Shown here one piece after another: positions 25,501 to 33,778 of a stretch of 43,457 bases of DNA. This DNA is from Planctomycetota bacterium (GTDB lineage: Bacteria; Planctomycetota; Phycisphaerae; WQYP01), in NCBI GenBank assembly GCA_021790385.1, contig JAJYDW010000032.1, forward strand, positions 1 through 43,457, in the 5' to 3' direction. The notes below the pieces were generated by a model that saw only the letters and a program-made list of their open reading frames with translations, was not told the DNA's origin and did no database searches. A program made the translations under genes and the position numbers. The stretch's first letter is position 1. Every line of letters starts with the position of its first letter.

Positions 25501-27836
25501 GCCAATTCCTGCCCGGCCTGGTGCAGCGCCAGATCAGACACCTGCACGGATCCGGTCAGTCGGCCGCCGTGCAATGCCACTTTCGCTCCCAGTGAGCCGG
25601 CCAGCGTGCCCTGTGTTAATTGCGGCAGAATTCCCAGCCCCTTGAGATACGGCGTTAAGGGACGCAGGTTGATATTCGTACCATGCACCTGCAAGGACGT
25701 GATCAGGCTGTCTTTGCCGGGGCCGATGCTGCCCGCGGCGTTCAGTTGGATCAGGCCGGGTGCATCCATCCAGGCTTTGAACAGGCCGGGGTGGCGGGCA
25801 GGGCTTCCGGCGGCCAGGTCCAGCATGAAGTTATGGAGAATCAGGCCGGCGTGGCTGATGCCGATGCGGGTGGCGGGCCGGGCGCGGTGGTCATCAAACC
25901 CTATACGTATTCCAGACCACTGGAAATGGTTGATCTGCAGGCGTGGCGGCGGATTCATGGCCCCGCCTCCACGTGGTGGCGTTGGGACTTTCACCGCTGG
26001 CGGCAGCGTCGGCTGCCGGTTGTCAGAACCGAGAATCTGCATTCCCAGCACCGTGTACGCCCCGGAGGGCGTGCGGGAAAAATCAAAGGCCGGACCGATG
26101 ATCGTGCAGGAACCAATTTTCCATCTGCCCGTGGCGGCATTAACACGTGCCCGGTCAATATCAATTCGCTTAAAATCGCATAGCGTGTTGGTACCATCCC
26201 GATACGTCAAATGATCCAGATGGAAGGATGCGGTCGTGGTGCCGTCCGGGGCGGTGGTGGCGGTGGCCGAAAAATCGGCGTTGAAACTGGCGGAATGAAG
26301 CTTGCTTTTAAGTCCCGCCGCGGCCAGGTACGGGGCCAGAGCGCCGGCCGTAATATCGCTGGCCGTCAGGTGCACCTGAAGGGTGCGGGTGTGGGCAAAG
26401 GGCTTCATATTGCCGGAAATGTTGACGGCTGCGGCAATGCCCGGCAAAGCCCCGGAGCCGGAAATCATCAAGGTTTCTCCGGCGGTGCCGGGAAGGCCGC
26501 CGGTACTCACGGCCTCAAGGGTGTTAAGGTTGAGTTTCAGATGAGTGTTGGGTGTTATGCCCTGGTCATCAAAAACCACCTTGAAACCATGAATATTGAG
26601 CCGGTCAATCGCATATTGATAAGGGTGGCTGGCAGTCTCCGGCATTGCGTGCGGAATATGCCGGAGACTTGACTTGCCACCCTGACGGGTTGCCACACGC
26701 GGTTTGGCGGGGCGTAACAGCGTGCCTCCGGCCGTGGCGATACGCCGCAACACTTCCAGTCCGGCAAAGTGGAACAGGCCATTGGGGCCACGACCGGCAT
26801 GAATCGTTAAGCCGGAAATGGTCAGGTCGCGGATATCCGCCAGATGTTGGGCCAGTTGTCCCCGGGCTACCAGATTGTCCAGGCCTAATGCCGGCCGTCC
26901 ACCGGAATTGAGTTGCACCTGTCGCAGAGTAAACACGGCCGCAAGGGCTTGTGCGGAGGTTTTAGAGGGGATGACCCGTAACGCCAGGGTGCTTTGGCCA
27001 CGCAAAGAAAGGCCGGCCTTGCCGGGCCGGAAATTCAATGCCGCCAGATAGCCGCTGGTGGGCTGCAGATGCAATCCGCGCATAAGAATATGGCATTGCG
27101 CCAGCAAGCTGTTGGCATGGGTGGTCAGTGTTCCACTCATGTGCAGCACATCCACCACCGTCGCCGACCAGAGATCCAGGCGAAACTGCGTGGCCCCGTG
27201 CCGCTGTCCCAGATGCGAAACGCGCACGTTCATGGTAATGGCCAGGCGCACCACCGGCGTAACGCTGTGGTCAATCAGATGCACCCGCAGATGTTCCAGG
27301 CGAAACGCCTCCATATGCAGCGGTGCCGCCAGACTGATGGAAGTAGCAGTGGGGGGGTGTACCGCCGGTGCTTGGGCCTGCTGCCGGGCGGAGGAAAGAA
27401 GGGCATTTAGCAGGGGACAATTTCCATCGGCCTGGCGGCGCACAAACAGGTCCGCACCATCGGCCACAGCCCGGCGGATATACAGCCGGCCGCGAAATAA
27501 ATTAACAATGGATATATTGCCGTGGCAATACTCAATATCCATGACGTTCGGGCCGCCTTGGATGGGGCGTACTTTCAGGCCCCATATTTCCGCATCGCCC
27601 CCGAGTACATCCAGTTTAATTTCCTGATAGCCGGCCGTGAGATGGTAATAGGCCAGCACATGTTCCAGCACCGCTGGAAAGATAAAAATCAGGGCGATGC
27701 GCAGCACCAGCAAAATTCCGGCAATGCTGAAAATGGTCCACACCGCGCGGCGGCGTAATACCGCCCAGCGGTTGGGTCGCGGGCGGGCCGTGGGGGCGGG
27801 CGGCGGCGGGTTGGCAGGCGTGGGCGCATCGGTCAT
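22515..27836 (-). CDS. very large AsmA-like protein (DUF748-type)
   Basis: 1773 residues. A proline-rich cytoplasmic head is followed by one membrane helix at about 33-53 and then a very long periplasmic part made of repeated beta-strand segments. Local signatures such as RRAVADGADLFVRRQADG near the N-terminus and FLQVTRLATGNLSFCGINLL in the middle match the DUF748/AsmA type. The C-terminal part ends in a helical region and NRRVHIVFPQYLP. AsmA-like and related bridge proteins carry phospholipid between the inner and outer membranes; that function is inferred. The length suits a periplasm-spanning rod. The start is ATG 27836, overlapping the stop of the upstream lipoprotein gene by 4 nt, so the two are co-translated. 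Confidence 0.85.
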   Translation of the reverse strand: MTDAPTPANPPPPAPTARPRPNRWAVLRRRAVWTIFSIAGILLVLRIALIFIFPAVLEHVLAYYHLTAGYQEIKLDVLGGDAEIWGLKVRPIQGGPNVMDIEYCHGNISIVNLFRGRLYIRRAVADGADLFVRRQADGNCPLLNALLSSARQQAQAPAVHPPTATSISLAAPLHMEAFRLEHLRVHLIDHSVTPVVRLAITMNVRVSHLGQRHGATQFRLDLWSATVVDVLHMSGTLTTHANSLLAQCHILMRGLHLQPTSGYLAALNFRPGKAGLSLRGQSTLALRVIPSKTSAQALAAVFTLRQVQLNSGGRPALGLDNLVARGQLAQHLADIRDLTISGLTIHAGRGPNGLFHFAGLEVLRRIATAGGTLLRPAKPRVATRQGGKSSLRHIPHAMPETASHPYQYAIDRLNIHGFKVVFDDQGITPNTHLKLNLNTLEAVSTGGLPGTAGETLMISGSGALPGIAAAVNISGNMKPFAHTRTLQVHLTASDITAGALAPYLAAAGLKSKLHSASFNADFSATATTAPDGTTTASFHLDHLTYRDGTNTLCDFKRIDIDRARVNAATGRWKIGSCTIIGPAFDFSRTPSGAYTVLGMQILGSDNRQPTLPPAVKVPTPPRGGGAMNPPPRLQINHFQWSGIRIGFDDHRARPATRIGISHAGLILHNFMLDLAAGSPARHPGLFKAWMDAPGLIQLNAAGSIGPGKDSLITSLQVHGTNINLRPLTPYLKGLGILPQLTQGTLAGSLGAKVALHGGRLTGSVQVSDLALHQAGQELAAVQEFQVSNIAAARNDLTIQRVRIVKPFLQVTRLATGNLSFCGINLLPVPATAPAAAMANAPIAPPPTTPLRAAIGDILLTHAIVRWIDLKPAQPMNVRLHIAAVVTNAILGHRHPAMGTVQATLSAKGVARAMNLGGTFAVPVSGLSAHLHLLATRLQAQVINTYLPPGITFAPKDQSIAALLHIHLQRSQDGSIQGQADISYLQVTADPGTAAAQTLLFAPYLKVNFTRINPARHRLAVNAIQAHIQTFYLTRRGHFWSVCGLHIGGKVRIRPPAHVTATTPHVFSILPAQLPLITLQHLQWRMDHVVVAGLLPHRQALQISNMELHNTAPVRCLGEAPARQPAVVLQLTGTLNGIARHVALAFRLKPFANHPRAAVNMAITGLSGPGLAEAVPALPRYFAVKALKTGTLTASASVSLRLDRRSPLDFNLAQPFSASAKISGIAFRDTPHGPVMAGIENISADKINVDPAQFSIAVPMLNIRKLTLRLTHDATGLGVAGLPLNMQKTPPLANHVLAPRVHPALPPAGTHPWQVLVQRTVISGIDARYIDHTCTPPVEIPLNGLEAQIFNLGTTPLTAHIPLRYNLIAYAGAVGNPAMGVKVLSTATKPATGKLTGKITPPPPAAKAKPLFAQFSSNGQVYLYPHLQGWARAALNGMSLAELAPLAKKYGVTLGGGTLDNSSDIRFHANHRMNLHTKLVFSNLNLSEPPHGALAKLLHLPTPVNVAIAAIEAPDGSITLPLSVPISAGHFSQSAITGQLIGDLVQVVAVGIASSPLKVAGGLASLFASGKLQAVKKPPIVLHFAPGSPTITSRDWLAIGALARQLRHHSSLQVVVRQQISTADIAVAARRANPTKRQCLELIAALEAQANRLMSKRRQQLGQLRGELAIRLSDSAIHHGTGRLARLDTRLAHTRMAINYLANMLAPGASREASRRTRGMMITIARRRLLEIKAALLAAGFAHPNRRVHIVFPQYLPAKSDRGGPATIALVRTR

Positions 27837-29269
27837 TGTTGTATCCTCCGCAGATAAGCGGCATTATTTTCCGCGTTATTGAGGGCCGTGGTTCGCGCCC
27901 GGTTGTCGGCCAGCGGGTTATAACCGGCGGGGGCGAGATGACGCCGGTTAAGCCAATTGAAGGCCGTTAAACGGGCGGCCGGTGAGGAATCTTCCAGATA
28001 AATAAGATTTTCTTTAATTATGCGCAGGCGGTAATTCCGGCGGGAGCTTAGATTGCGGGCAATTTCATCCAGGGAAGAAACGTGCCATGCCGCTTCTCCC
28101 AGATGCAGCTCCAACGCCACAAAAAGTTGCGGTGCCAGGGGCTTAATCTTTTGCATTCGATAAAGCAATGTGTACGTGGTTTTATCGAGTGTCCATCCGA
28201 GCTGCGCCGCGGTCATAAATGGTGCGCGAAGCGTATCGGCGGCCACCGCCCCAGCCAGCGCCCGAAGTACCGGCGGCTGGGCCACCGCAGCCACATCCTG
28301 CGTCAACTTAGCATTGGTCTGCCCGGCCAGATAAACCAGGGAGGCCCTTCTTACTCCAGGTGTGCCAAGATGATGGAGTGCGACGATTAAATCCGGGCGA
28401 TTCAGTAATGCCACTGTCGCATGAACCTTTGTCAATGCGGCGATACGTTGGCGGCCCTGATTGGCCAGGGCCTGGTCTTGCGGTGAATTGGCCCAAGGCC
28501 GGATGATGATGACCATGGCAAAGGCGGGGCTGTTGCCGGAAAGAAAATGGAAGGGGATAATTGCCCCGTAGGTTGTTGGGCCGACGAACGGCCGTTCCGG
28601 CAAGACTTGGAGTTGCCGGGCCAGGGTGGGCAGTCGGGACGTGGTGTTGAATCGCTTTATCTCAAACGCCAACCCGGCCACCGGAGCGGCCTTGGCGGCC
28701 GACGGTGGCGGTTGCCATACCCACAGGGCCAGAAGTTGTCGCAAATCGCGGCCATGCACGTTGAGCCCGTGGGCATCGGTCAGACGCAGGGCCACCGACA
28801 GGCCCGGCCACACGGCGGCGGAAGCCTGACCGCACAAAGTGGCCCGGACTCCGGCGGAATGTAACAATGCGGCAAATGTGGAACTGTTGTTGACATTGCC
28901 AAATTGAGCCCCGGCACTTAAGGCCGGAAAGGCCATCGTCGGCCGGGCCGCGGCATTGTTGATGGTAATCGTGCTTTGCCCGGCCAGGGGCGGCAAATGC
29001 ACCCGCGGCCAGCGATTGAGTTTCAGAAATTGCACCTGCACCACCAGATCCGGCGCGGAGGTGAGTTTTCCACCCGGGGCTTGCGGGCCGCTCAAGGGCG
29101 TGCCCAACTGGTAACGCATATTGAAGGCGGTATCAGGCCCGGCGGGTTTAAGCGTTGGCTGGCTTTGGCATCCGGATAGCAAAAGCGCCCCAGCCGCCAC
29201 GCCAGACAAAATACTCCAACGGCTGGGCCGCAATGGCCATAAGCGAAGATGGTGGGGTTGAGCAGTCAC
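27833..29269 (-). CDS. hypothetical lipoprotein, operon partner of the AsmA-like protein
   Basis: 478 residues with a type II signal sequence: basic head, hydrophobic core and lipobox LLLSGC at about residues 29-34. The mature protein has no recognised domain; its C-terminal third is helical (LAGAVAADTLRAP, LDEIARNLSSRRNYR, SPAARLTAFNWLNRRH). The start is GTG 29269, with AAAGG about 10 nt upstream; no ATG lies near the signal sequence. The gene ends in the ATGA overlap with the AsmA-like gene. A membrane-anchored lipoprotein coupled to an AsmA-like rod suggests a shared envelope role, which is inference. Confidence 0.8.
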   Translation of the reverse strand: MTAQPHHLRLWPLRPSRWSILSGVAAGALLLSGCQSQPTLKPAGPDTAFNMRYQLGTPLSGPQAPGGKLTSAPDLVVQVQFLKLNRWPRVHLPPLAGQSTITINNAAARPTMAFPALSAGAQFGNVNNSSTFAALLHSAGVRATLCGQASAAVWPGLSVALRLTDAHGLNVHGRDLRQLLALWVWQPPPSAAKAAPVAGLAFEIKRFNTTSRLPTLARQLQVLPERPFVGPTTYGAIIPFHFLSGNSPAFAMVIIIRPWANSPQDQALANQGRQRIAALTKVHATVALLNRPDLIVALHHLGTPGVRRASLVYLAGQTNAKLTQDVAAVAQPPVLRALAGAVAADTLRAPFMTAAQLGWTLDKTTYTLLYRMQKIKPLAPQLFVALELHLGEAAWHVSSLDEIARNLSSRRNYRLRIIKENLIYLEDSSPAARLTAFNWLNRRHLAPAGYNPLADNRARTTALNNAENNAAYLRRIQQ

Positions 29270-29328
29270 CAGCGGAGCCTTTCGATGGGTGCAACAATTT
29301 ATGTCAGCGCCGACTACGCCTCGCAGTC

Positions 29329-29334
29329 ATTATA
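29329..29334 (-). promoter_or_regulatory. possible -10 box for the lipoprotein/AsmA operon
   Basis: A perfect TATAAT on the minus strand, 60 bp before the GTG start at 29269. No good -35 hexamer is seen at the usual spacing. Confidence 0.35.
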
Positions 29335-29472
29335 TACCAACCTTGCCGGTGGGGGGATAGATGTCATTTTTTTCGGTAGGGAAAGGCTGGCCGGTGATCT
29401 GCCGCGGCCTTGCAGAAACGGTGGCAGATTATTGATGTGTTCTTCAATGCCAATGCGGAGGGGACAAGATTG

Positions 29473-29501
29473 TTGCCACTACAGCCGAAGAGGGTTAACA
29501 T
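29473..29501 (+). promoter_or_regulatory. candidate promoter of the zinc-ribbon gene cluster
   Basis: TTGCCA (29473-29478), a 17-bp spacer and TAACAT (29496-29501), about 60 bp before the start at 29559. The 289-bp gap 29270-29558 otherwise appears to be a divergent control region. Confidence 0.4.
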
Positions 29502-29558
29502 ACACTCGTTTCGCAAGATCGGTGGAAGGGTTTCTAAGGTTGCTGGAAAGGCTCGGCT

Positions 29559-31451
29559 GTGGCCATGGACATAACGTGTCCGGGTTGTGGAACCAAGGTC
29601 TCGCTGCCGGCGGCGGCAGGAAGGCCTATTGTCTGCCCGCGGTGTCATAAGCCGCTGGCCGTTCCCGGCCCCGTTTCCGCCACCGCCGCAACTCTCAAGA
29701 TTTGCACCGCCTGCGGGAAGGACTTGCACGGCCGGAAGCGCGTCAAGGATCCGCAAGGCCGCTATTATTGCGAATCGTGTTACGCCGCGCGACAAAACCC
29801 CTATGCGGCAACCCAGGGCACTTCAGGCGGCTCTCCCCAGGCTCGGCAGGATGTGTTTACCGGCGGCCTGCTGCCGATGGATGCATCCCCTGGCGATCAG
29901 GTTCCCGGAGCAGCGGCTGGGGCAGGGGCGAAGAAGGTTAAGCCGGCATCCCAAGCCGTTCCACAGCCTGGCGAAACAGCCTCCGCGTCTGCCGCCGGCC
30001 CGCAGACGTGCAGCGTTTGTGGCCAAAGCAATGCCGCCATACCTCTGCTTTCACGTGACGGCCAATTGGTTTGCCTGGAATGTCTGCATCGCCAGTCCGT
30101 GGCGAGCAGTGCCCGCCGTTCCCGCGTTGTGCCGGTGGATCATCGGGCCATAGACACCCCAGACTTGCGCGACCCGCAATACCACCAATCCGCCGGCAGC
30201 GGCACCAATGGATTCGGCTTGGCCGGATTTATCATTTCGCTGGTGTCGGTGCTGACCTTCTTTTTACTCTCGCCGGTGGGCTTAATCCTCAGCATCATCG
30301 GTCTGCGCAAAGCTCCACGCGGACTGGCCATTGCCGGCGTGGTCATCGGTGGATGTTTCACGTTGCTGCTGCCGCTGCTGCTGGTAGCGATACTGCTGCC
30401 CGCTTTCGCCCAGGCTCACATTCTCGCTGGCCGGGCCGAATCTGCGATGCACCTGCATAACATTTCCCAGGCCTGCACCGCCTATGCCCATGGCCATCAA
30501 AATCTCTTTCCGCCAAATTTTGCCGTCCTTGTGGCCGAGGGCACGCTCACGGCCAAGGACCTGATTGACCCCAACTCCGGCCGCCAGGCCGCAGACTTGT
30601 CCGGCTTAACACCGGGGCAGCGGGCCGACGTTTCCCTGGTGGCCCGGCGGCTTGAGGGCCATTGCGACTACGTACTTGCGGCCGCCAACCAGTACGATGC
30701 TGATAATCAAAGCGAGGTGCTCGCCTATGAGCGCGCCGGCATCAATCACGGAGATGGGGGCAACGTTGCCTTTGCCGATGGCGTAGTTTTATGGCTTTCA
30801 CCGGCCAGATTTCGGCAGTTCGTCTCGTCGACCAATACTTTCACCGACCGCCCGCCAGCACCAGCCCTGCCACCACAGCCAAACTATGTCGTCGCCCGGC
30901 CGGCCGGGCCGCGCGACCTATTCAACGGCCGGCTTATCTGGGTCGTCAACAATAAGGCGAGTATCAGCCAATATCGCACGGCCGCAGGACCACATGCACT
31001 GGCCTCGCGCCTGATCGTGGTGGTGGCAGTGAAAAACATGTCGCAATGGCCGGTCGTGTTCCAAACCTGGCGGGCCACGCCGGATAAGTACCAGCGCATT
31101 GCCGCGGCTTCGTGGAAGACTCTCAACGCAGCCGCGTTGGGTATTGCCGTGCTGGCTTCGATGGGCAAGGGCGTTCCCGCAGTGGGCTTCCAACGTTTTG
31201 GCGAGCAGCCGCAGGGCTTCACCTGGAGTAAGAAAGTTATCGCGCCGGGCCAGACCATCTACGATCCGCTATTTTTCAACGCCGCGCACGCCCCCCTGCA
31301 ACTCATACTGCCCTTGGCCAACCTGGGCATTCAAGGAAAGGGCTTCATGCAACTACCTATACCGGTAGTCTTTAACTCCCAGTGGCCGCAGCGGTTTTTC
31401 GCCCGCGCTGACACTTCGGGAAATGCAAGGAGCCTGCTTCATGGCCCTTGA
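29559..31451 (+). CDS. multi-zinc-ribbon membrane protein with H-X9-DG pilin-like domain
   Basis: 630 residues. Three cysteine modules come first: C7/C10-C26/C29, C49/C52-C71/C74, and CSVCGQS...CLEC near 150-175. Two or three membrane segments follow (about 225-290: GLAGFIISLVSVLTFFLLSP, then VVIGGCFTLLLPLLLVAILL). After them comes a pseudopilin-like region with NHGDGGNVAFADG, which fits the H-X9-DG motif of prepilin-type proteins exactly. The last 180 residues are an unassigned, probably beta-rich domain. The GTG at 29559 is chosen because GGAAAGG lies 7 nt upstream and because VAMDITCPGCG then aligns with MALEVTCPGCG of the next gene. It is the first gene of a cluster and overlaps the next by 11 nt. 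Confidence 0.8.
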   Translation: MAMDITCPGCGTKVSLPAAAGRPIVCPRCHKPLAVPGPVSATAATLKICTACGKDLHGRKRVKDPQGRYYCESCYAARQNPYAATQGTSGGSPQARQDVFTGGLLPMDASPGDQVPGAAAGAGAKKVKPASQAVPQPGETASASAAGPQTCSVCGQSNAAIPLLSRDGQLVCLECLHRQSVASSARRSRVVPVDHRAIDTPDLRDPQYHQSAGSGTNGFGLAGFIISLVSVLTFFLLSPVGLILSIIGLRKAPRGLAIAGVVIGGCFTLLLPLLLVAILLPAFAQAHILAGRAESAMHLHNISQACTAYAHGHQNLFPPNFAVLVAEGTLTAKDLIDPNSGRQAADLSGLTPGQRADVSLVARRLEGHCDYVLAAANQYDADNQSEVLAYERAGINHGDGGNVAFADGVVLWLSPARFRQFVSSTNTFTDRPPAPALPPQPNYVVARPAGPRDLFNGRLIWVVNNKASISQYRTAAGPHALASRLIVVVAVKNMSQWPVVFQTWRATPDKYQRIAAASWKTLNAAALGIAVLASMGKGVPAVGFQRFGEQPQGFTWSKKVIAPGQTIYDPLFFNAAHAPLQLILPLANLGIQGKGFMQLPIPVVFNSQWPQRFFARADTSGNARSLLHGP

Positions 31452-32859
31452 AGTAACGTGCCCGGGTTGTGGTGCCAGGACCCTGGTGCCCGATTCGGCG
31501 CGGGGAACGTGGGGACGCTGCCCTCGCTGCCGGCAGCCGGTACAGGTGCCTGCCGCCGGGGCAGCGCCGAACGCGAATGGCGGTGCGGCGGCGGCCGGGG
31601 CCAAGGTCTGCACCGCCTGCCGAAAAGATTTGCGCGGCCAGAAACGCGTCAAGGATCCGCAAGGCCGCTATTACTGCGAATCATGTTATGCAGCGCGTAC
31701 CACAGGGAAAAATTCGCACGGTACCGGTGGTTCTCTGGCCAGTCCGACAGCAGCGCTGGGAACGTCGCCGCTGGCACCGCAGGGCGAGTTGTCACAACTC
31801 GTCGATTTACTGCCGGTGGATTTGCCGCCGCTGGCCCCCATCGAGGCCGGTTCACTCGCCGATGTCGGCGTGATGGCCGTGGATCCTGCAGTACCTCCGC
31901 CGGCCACCAGGCCGGGAGAACAATGTTGCAGCCGTTGCGGCCAGTCGGATGCCTCTACGCCGTTGGTGATCCGGGATGGAAAATACATTTGCGTTCAGTG
32001 TGAAAATTTTCTATTCCGCGGGCAACGGCGGCAGGCGGCAGCGCAGGCCCGGCAGGCGGAGCGTGCGCGCCGGCAAGAATCCGCAGGGTTCAGCCGAACC
32101 TCGCGGCCCGACGATGGCTCCACTGCGTCAGATTGGTTAGCTACGATATTCACTATGCTGGGATGCCTGGTAGCTTTGGTCGTGATGCAGCTTATCGTGT
32201 TGGGCATCAACTCTGTCTTCAATCCGAAACTCCACATCTGGGCGCATCCGGATGGGGTCGGCAGGTACGTGGGTATTCTGACCATCGGCCAGTTTGCCGC
32301 GGAACTTCTGCTGATCGCCTGTCTGGTTCTGCTCAGGCCGCTTTCTCCCAACGCCGATTATGGGGATTTTAAGACCATGGTGATCAAGGCGACAGTACTC
32401 AACATTACCATGAACGTGGCCATTATTATTCTGGTTATTGTTGCGGCTTTACTCATCGGTGGTGCTGTTTTCATCAACGGTCGCGGTGGATCGCTGGTGT
32501 CGCATGGGGCTTTGGGCGTGATCCTCCTGCTGTTGATTGTGGTCGCACCGCTGCTTACTTATTTTTGGCTGGTCAGGAAGCTCTTTGGTGCCGGCTTCCT
32601 GACAACCTTTCTGGCGTTGCTGCTGGAAGTGGCGGGGAGCTTTATACTGGTTCTCGTGCTGGGACTTCCACTGGCGCTCATCACAAGTGCGTTCTCCCAC
32701 GGTAAAAGCTCGCAACCGAAGGGAATCGGTTCATCTTCCGCTACCCCTCCGGCCTGGCACAGTATTGCGCCCAGTGCTTCACCCGCCAGGCCGCTTGCGT
32801 TCCCGCATGTAATATCGCCGGCCGCTCCATCCATAAGGTATAGGAGGGTTCTTCAGTAA
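31441..32859 (+). CDS. paralogous multi-zinc-ribbon membrane protein
   Basis: About 472 residues. The three zinc ribbons match those of the preceding gene: C7/C10-C27/C30, C57/C60-C79/C82 and CSRCGQS...CVQC. The second ribbon is almost identical (KRVKDPQGRYYCESCYAAR in both). The C-terminal half differs: about five membrane helices between residues 235 and 425 and no pilin-like region. A cytoplasmic zinc module attached to a membrane domain suggests a sensor, scaffold or membrane-shaping role. Function is unknown. The start is ATG 31441 with AAGGAG 7 nt upstream, inside the end of the previous gene. Confidence 0.8.
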   Translation: MALEVTCPGCGARTLVPDSARGTWGRCPRCRQPVQVPAAGAAPNANGGAAAAGAKVCTACRKDLRGQKRVKDPQGRYYCESCYAARTTGKNSHGTGGSLASPTAALGTSPLAPQGELSQLVDLLPVDLPPLAPIEAGSLADVGVMAVDPAVPPPATRPGEQCCSRCGQSDASTPLVIRDGKYICVQCENFLFRGQRRQAAAQARQAERARRQESAGFSRTSRPDDGSTASDWLATIFTMLGCLVALVVMQLIVLGINSVFNPKLHIWAHPDGVGRYVGILTIGQFAAELLLIACLVLLRPLSPNADYGDFKTMVIKATVLNITMNVAIIILVIVAALLIGGAVFINGRGGSLVSHGALGVILLLLIVVAPLLTYFWLVRKLFGAGFLTTFLALLLEVAGSFILVLVLGLPLALITSAFSHGKSSQPKGIGSSSATPPAWHSIAPSASPARPLAFPHVISPAAPSIRYRRVLQ

Positions 32860-32948
32860 TAACCTCACAGCGTTATCGCCCCAGTCGCGGCGGTGTTGCC
32901 GGCGGAGCCATCAGCCGCATGCTGGCAATGTGGGCGGAAAGTTTTTTC

Positions 32949-32976
32949 TTGCACCATCGGACGTGCAGTGTACAAT
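32949..32976 (+). promoter_or_regulatory. candidate internal promoter of the zinc-ribbon cluster
   Basis: TTGCAC (32949-32954), a 16-bp spacer and TACAAT (32971-32976). The leader to ATG 33154 would be about 170 nt. The 294-bp gap 32860-33153 holds nothing else I can identify. Confidence 0.5.
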
Positions 32977-33153
32977 CACCGCTGTTCGGTGCAGTGGTGA
33001 AGTGGGTCGGCCAACGGGTGCCGAATTGCTGTAACGTCACGACAGGGGCATCATCTCTGCCGCTGATTTTTGTGGTTGCTTAGATGCGATGTATGTTTCG
33101 TCAGTGAACATCTCAATGTGGACTCGCGGGCGATTACTTTAAGGAGAAGGTGT

Positions 33154-33723
33154 ATGGATTCCACCAGTTGTCCGCACTGCGGCGCGGCGGTCGTGACCAG
33201 CGCAGCATTTTGTGAATCCTGTGGCAAGGCTCTGCCACAAGCCGGTGCCGGCGGGCCGCGGGTGGTTTCCGAAAGCGCCTTTGCCACAACCTCGGCTGGA
33301 GTGGCCTTGCAGGGTGACGAACTGCGCAAGCAGCTTGGGCGCGCATCCGGAGCCTTGGTGCTGGCCGCGGTAGTGCAGACCATCTTTGGCTTTGTGGAAT
33401 ATGCCATCCTCTCGCAAAACCATCAAATTCCAGTGGCCCGGATGCACGCCGCTGTGGCGGTCATCTTTGGAATCGCCGTCATCTTCTGGGGCCTTTTCAT
33501 CTGGTCGCGAAAATCTCCCCTGCCGGCAGCCATCGTGGGTCTGGTGCTCTACGTCAGCTTATGGATGCTGGACATGATCGTTGCCCTCAAAAACATGCAG
33601 TCCCACCCCAACGGTTTGCTCAACGGTATTATCATTAAGGTTATTATAACTGCAGCGCTGATCCGTGCTGTGGGAGCAGGGGTGAAATACCGGCAGATCA
33701 TTCGCCAGCAGGGCCAGCCGTGA
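33154..33723 (+). CDS. zinc-ribbon protein with four predicted membrane helices
   Basis: 189 residues. A four-cysteine ribbon opens the protein (CPHCG at 6-10, CESCG at 20-24), then a linker, then about four membrane helices (ALVLAAVVQTIFGFVEYAIL, AAVAVIFGIAVIFWGLFIW, AAIVGLVLYVSLWMLDMIVA and IIIKVIITAALIRAVG). AAGGAGAAGG just upstream fixes the start at 33154. No family is recognised. It shares the ribbon-plus-membrane plan with its three neighbours. Confidence 0.75.
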   Translation: MDSTSCPHCGAAVVTSAAFCESCGKALPQAGAGGPRVVSESAFATTSAGVALQGDELRKQLGRASGALVLAAVVQTIFGFVEYAILSQNHQIPVARMHAAVAVIFGIAVIFWGLFIWSRKSPLPAAIVGLVLYVSLWMLDMIVALKNMQSHPNGLLNGIIIKVIITAALIRAVGAGVKYRQIIRQQGQP

Positions 33724-33778
33724 TCATGGCGGCTAAAGCTATAATAAAATAAACGCCTTCGTAAACCGTCGAGGCAGA

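Noticed and set aside
29249..29650. 133-codon plus-strand frame overlapping the start of the zinc-ribbon gene
   Set aside because: It lies across the divergent promoter region and then runs in the wrong frame through the zinc-ribbon gene.
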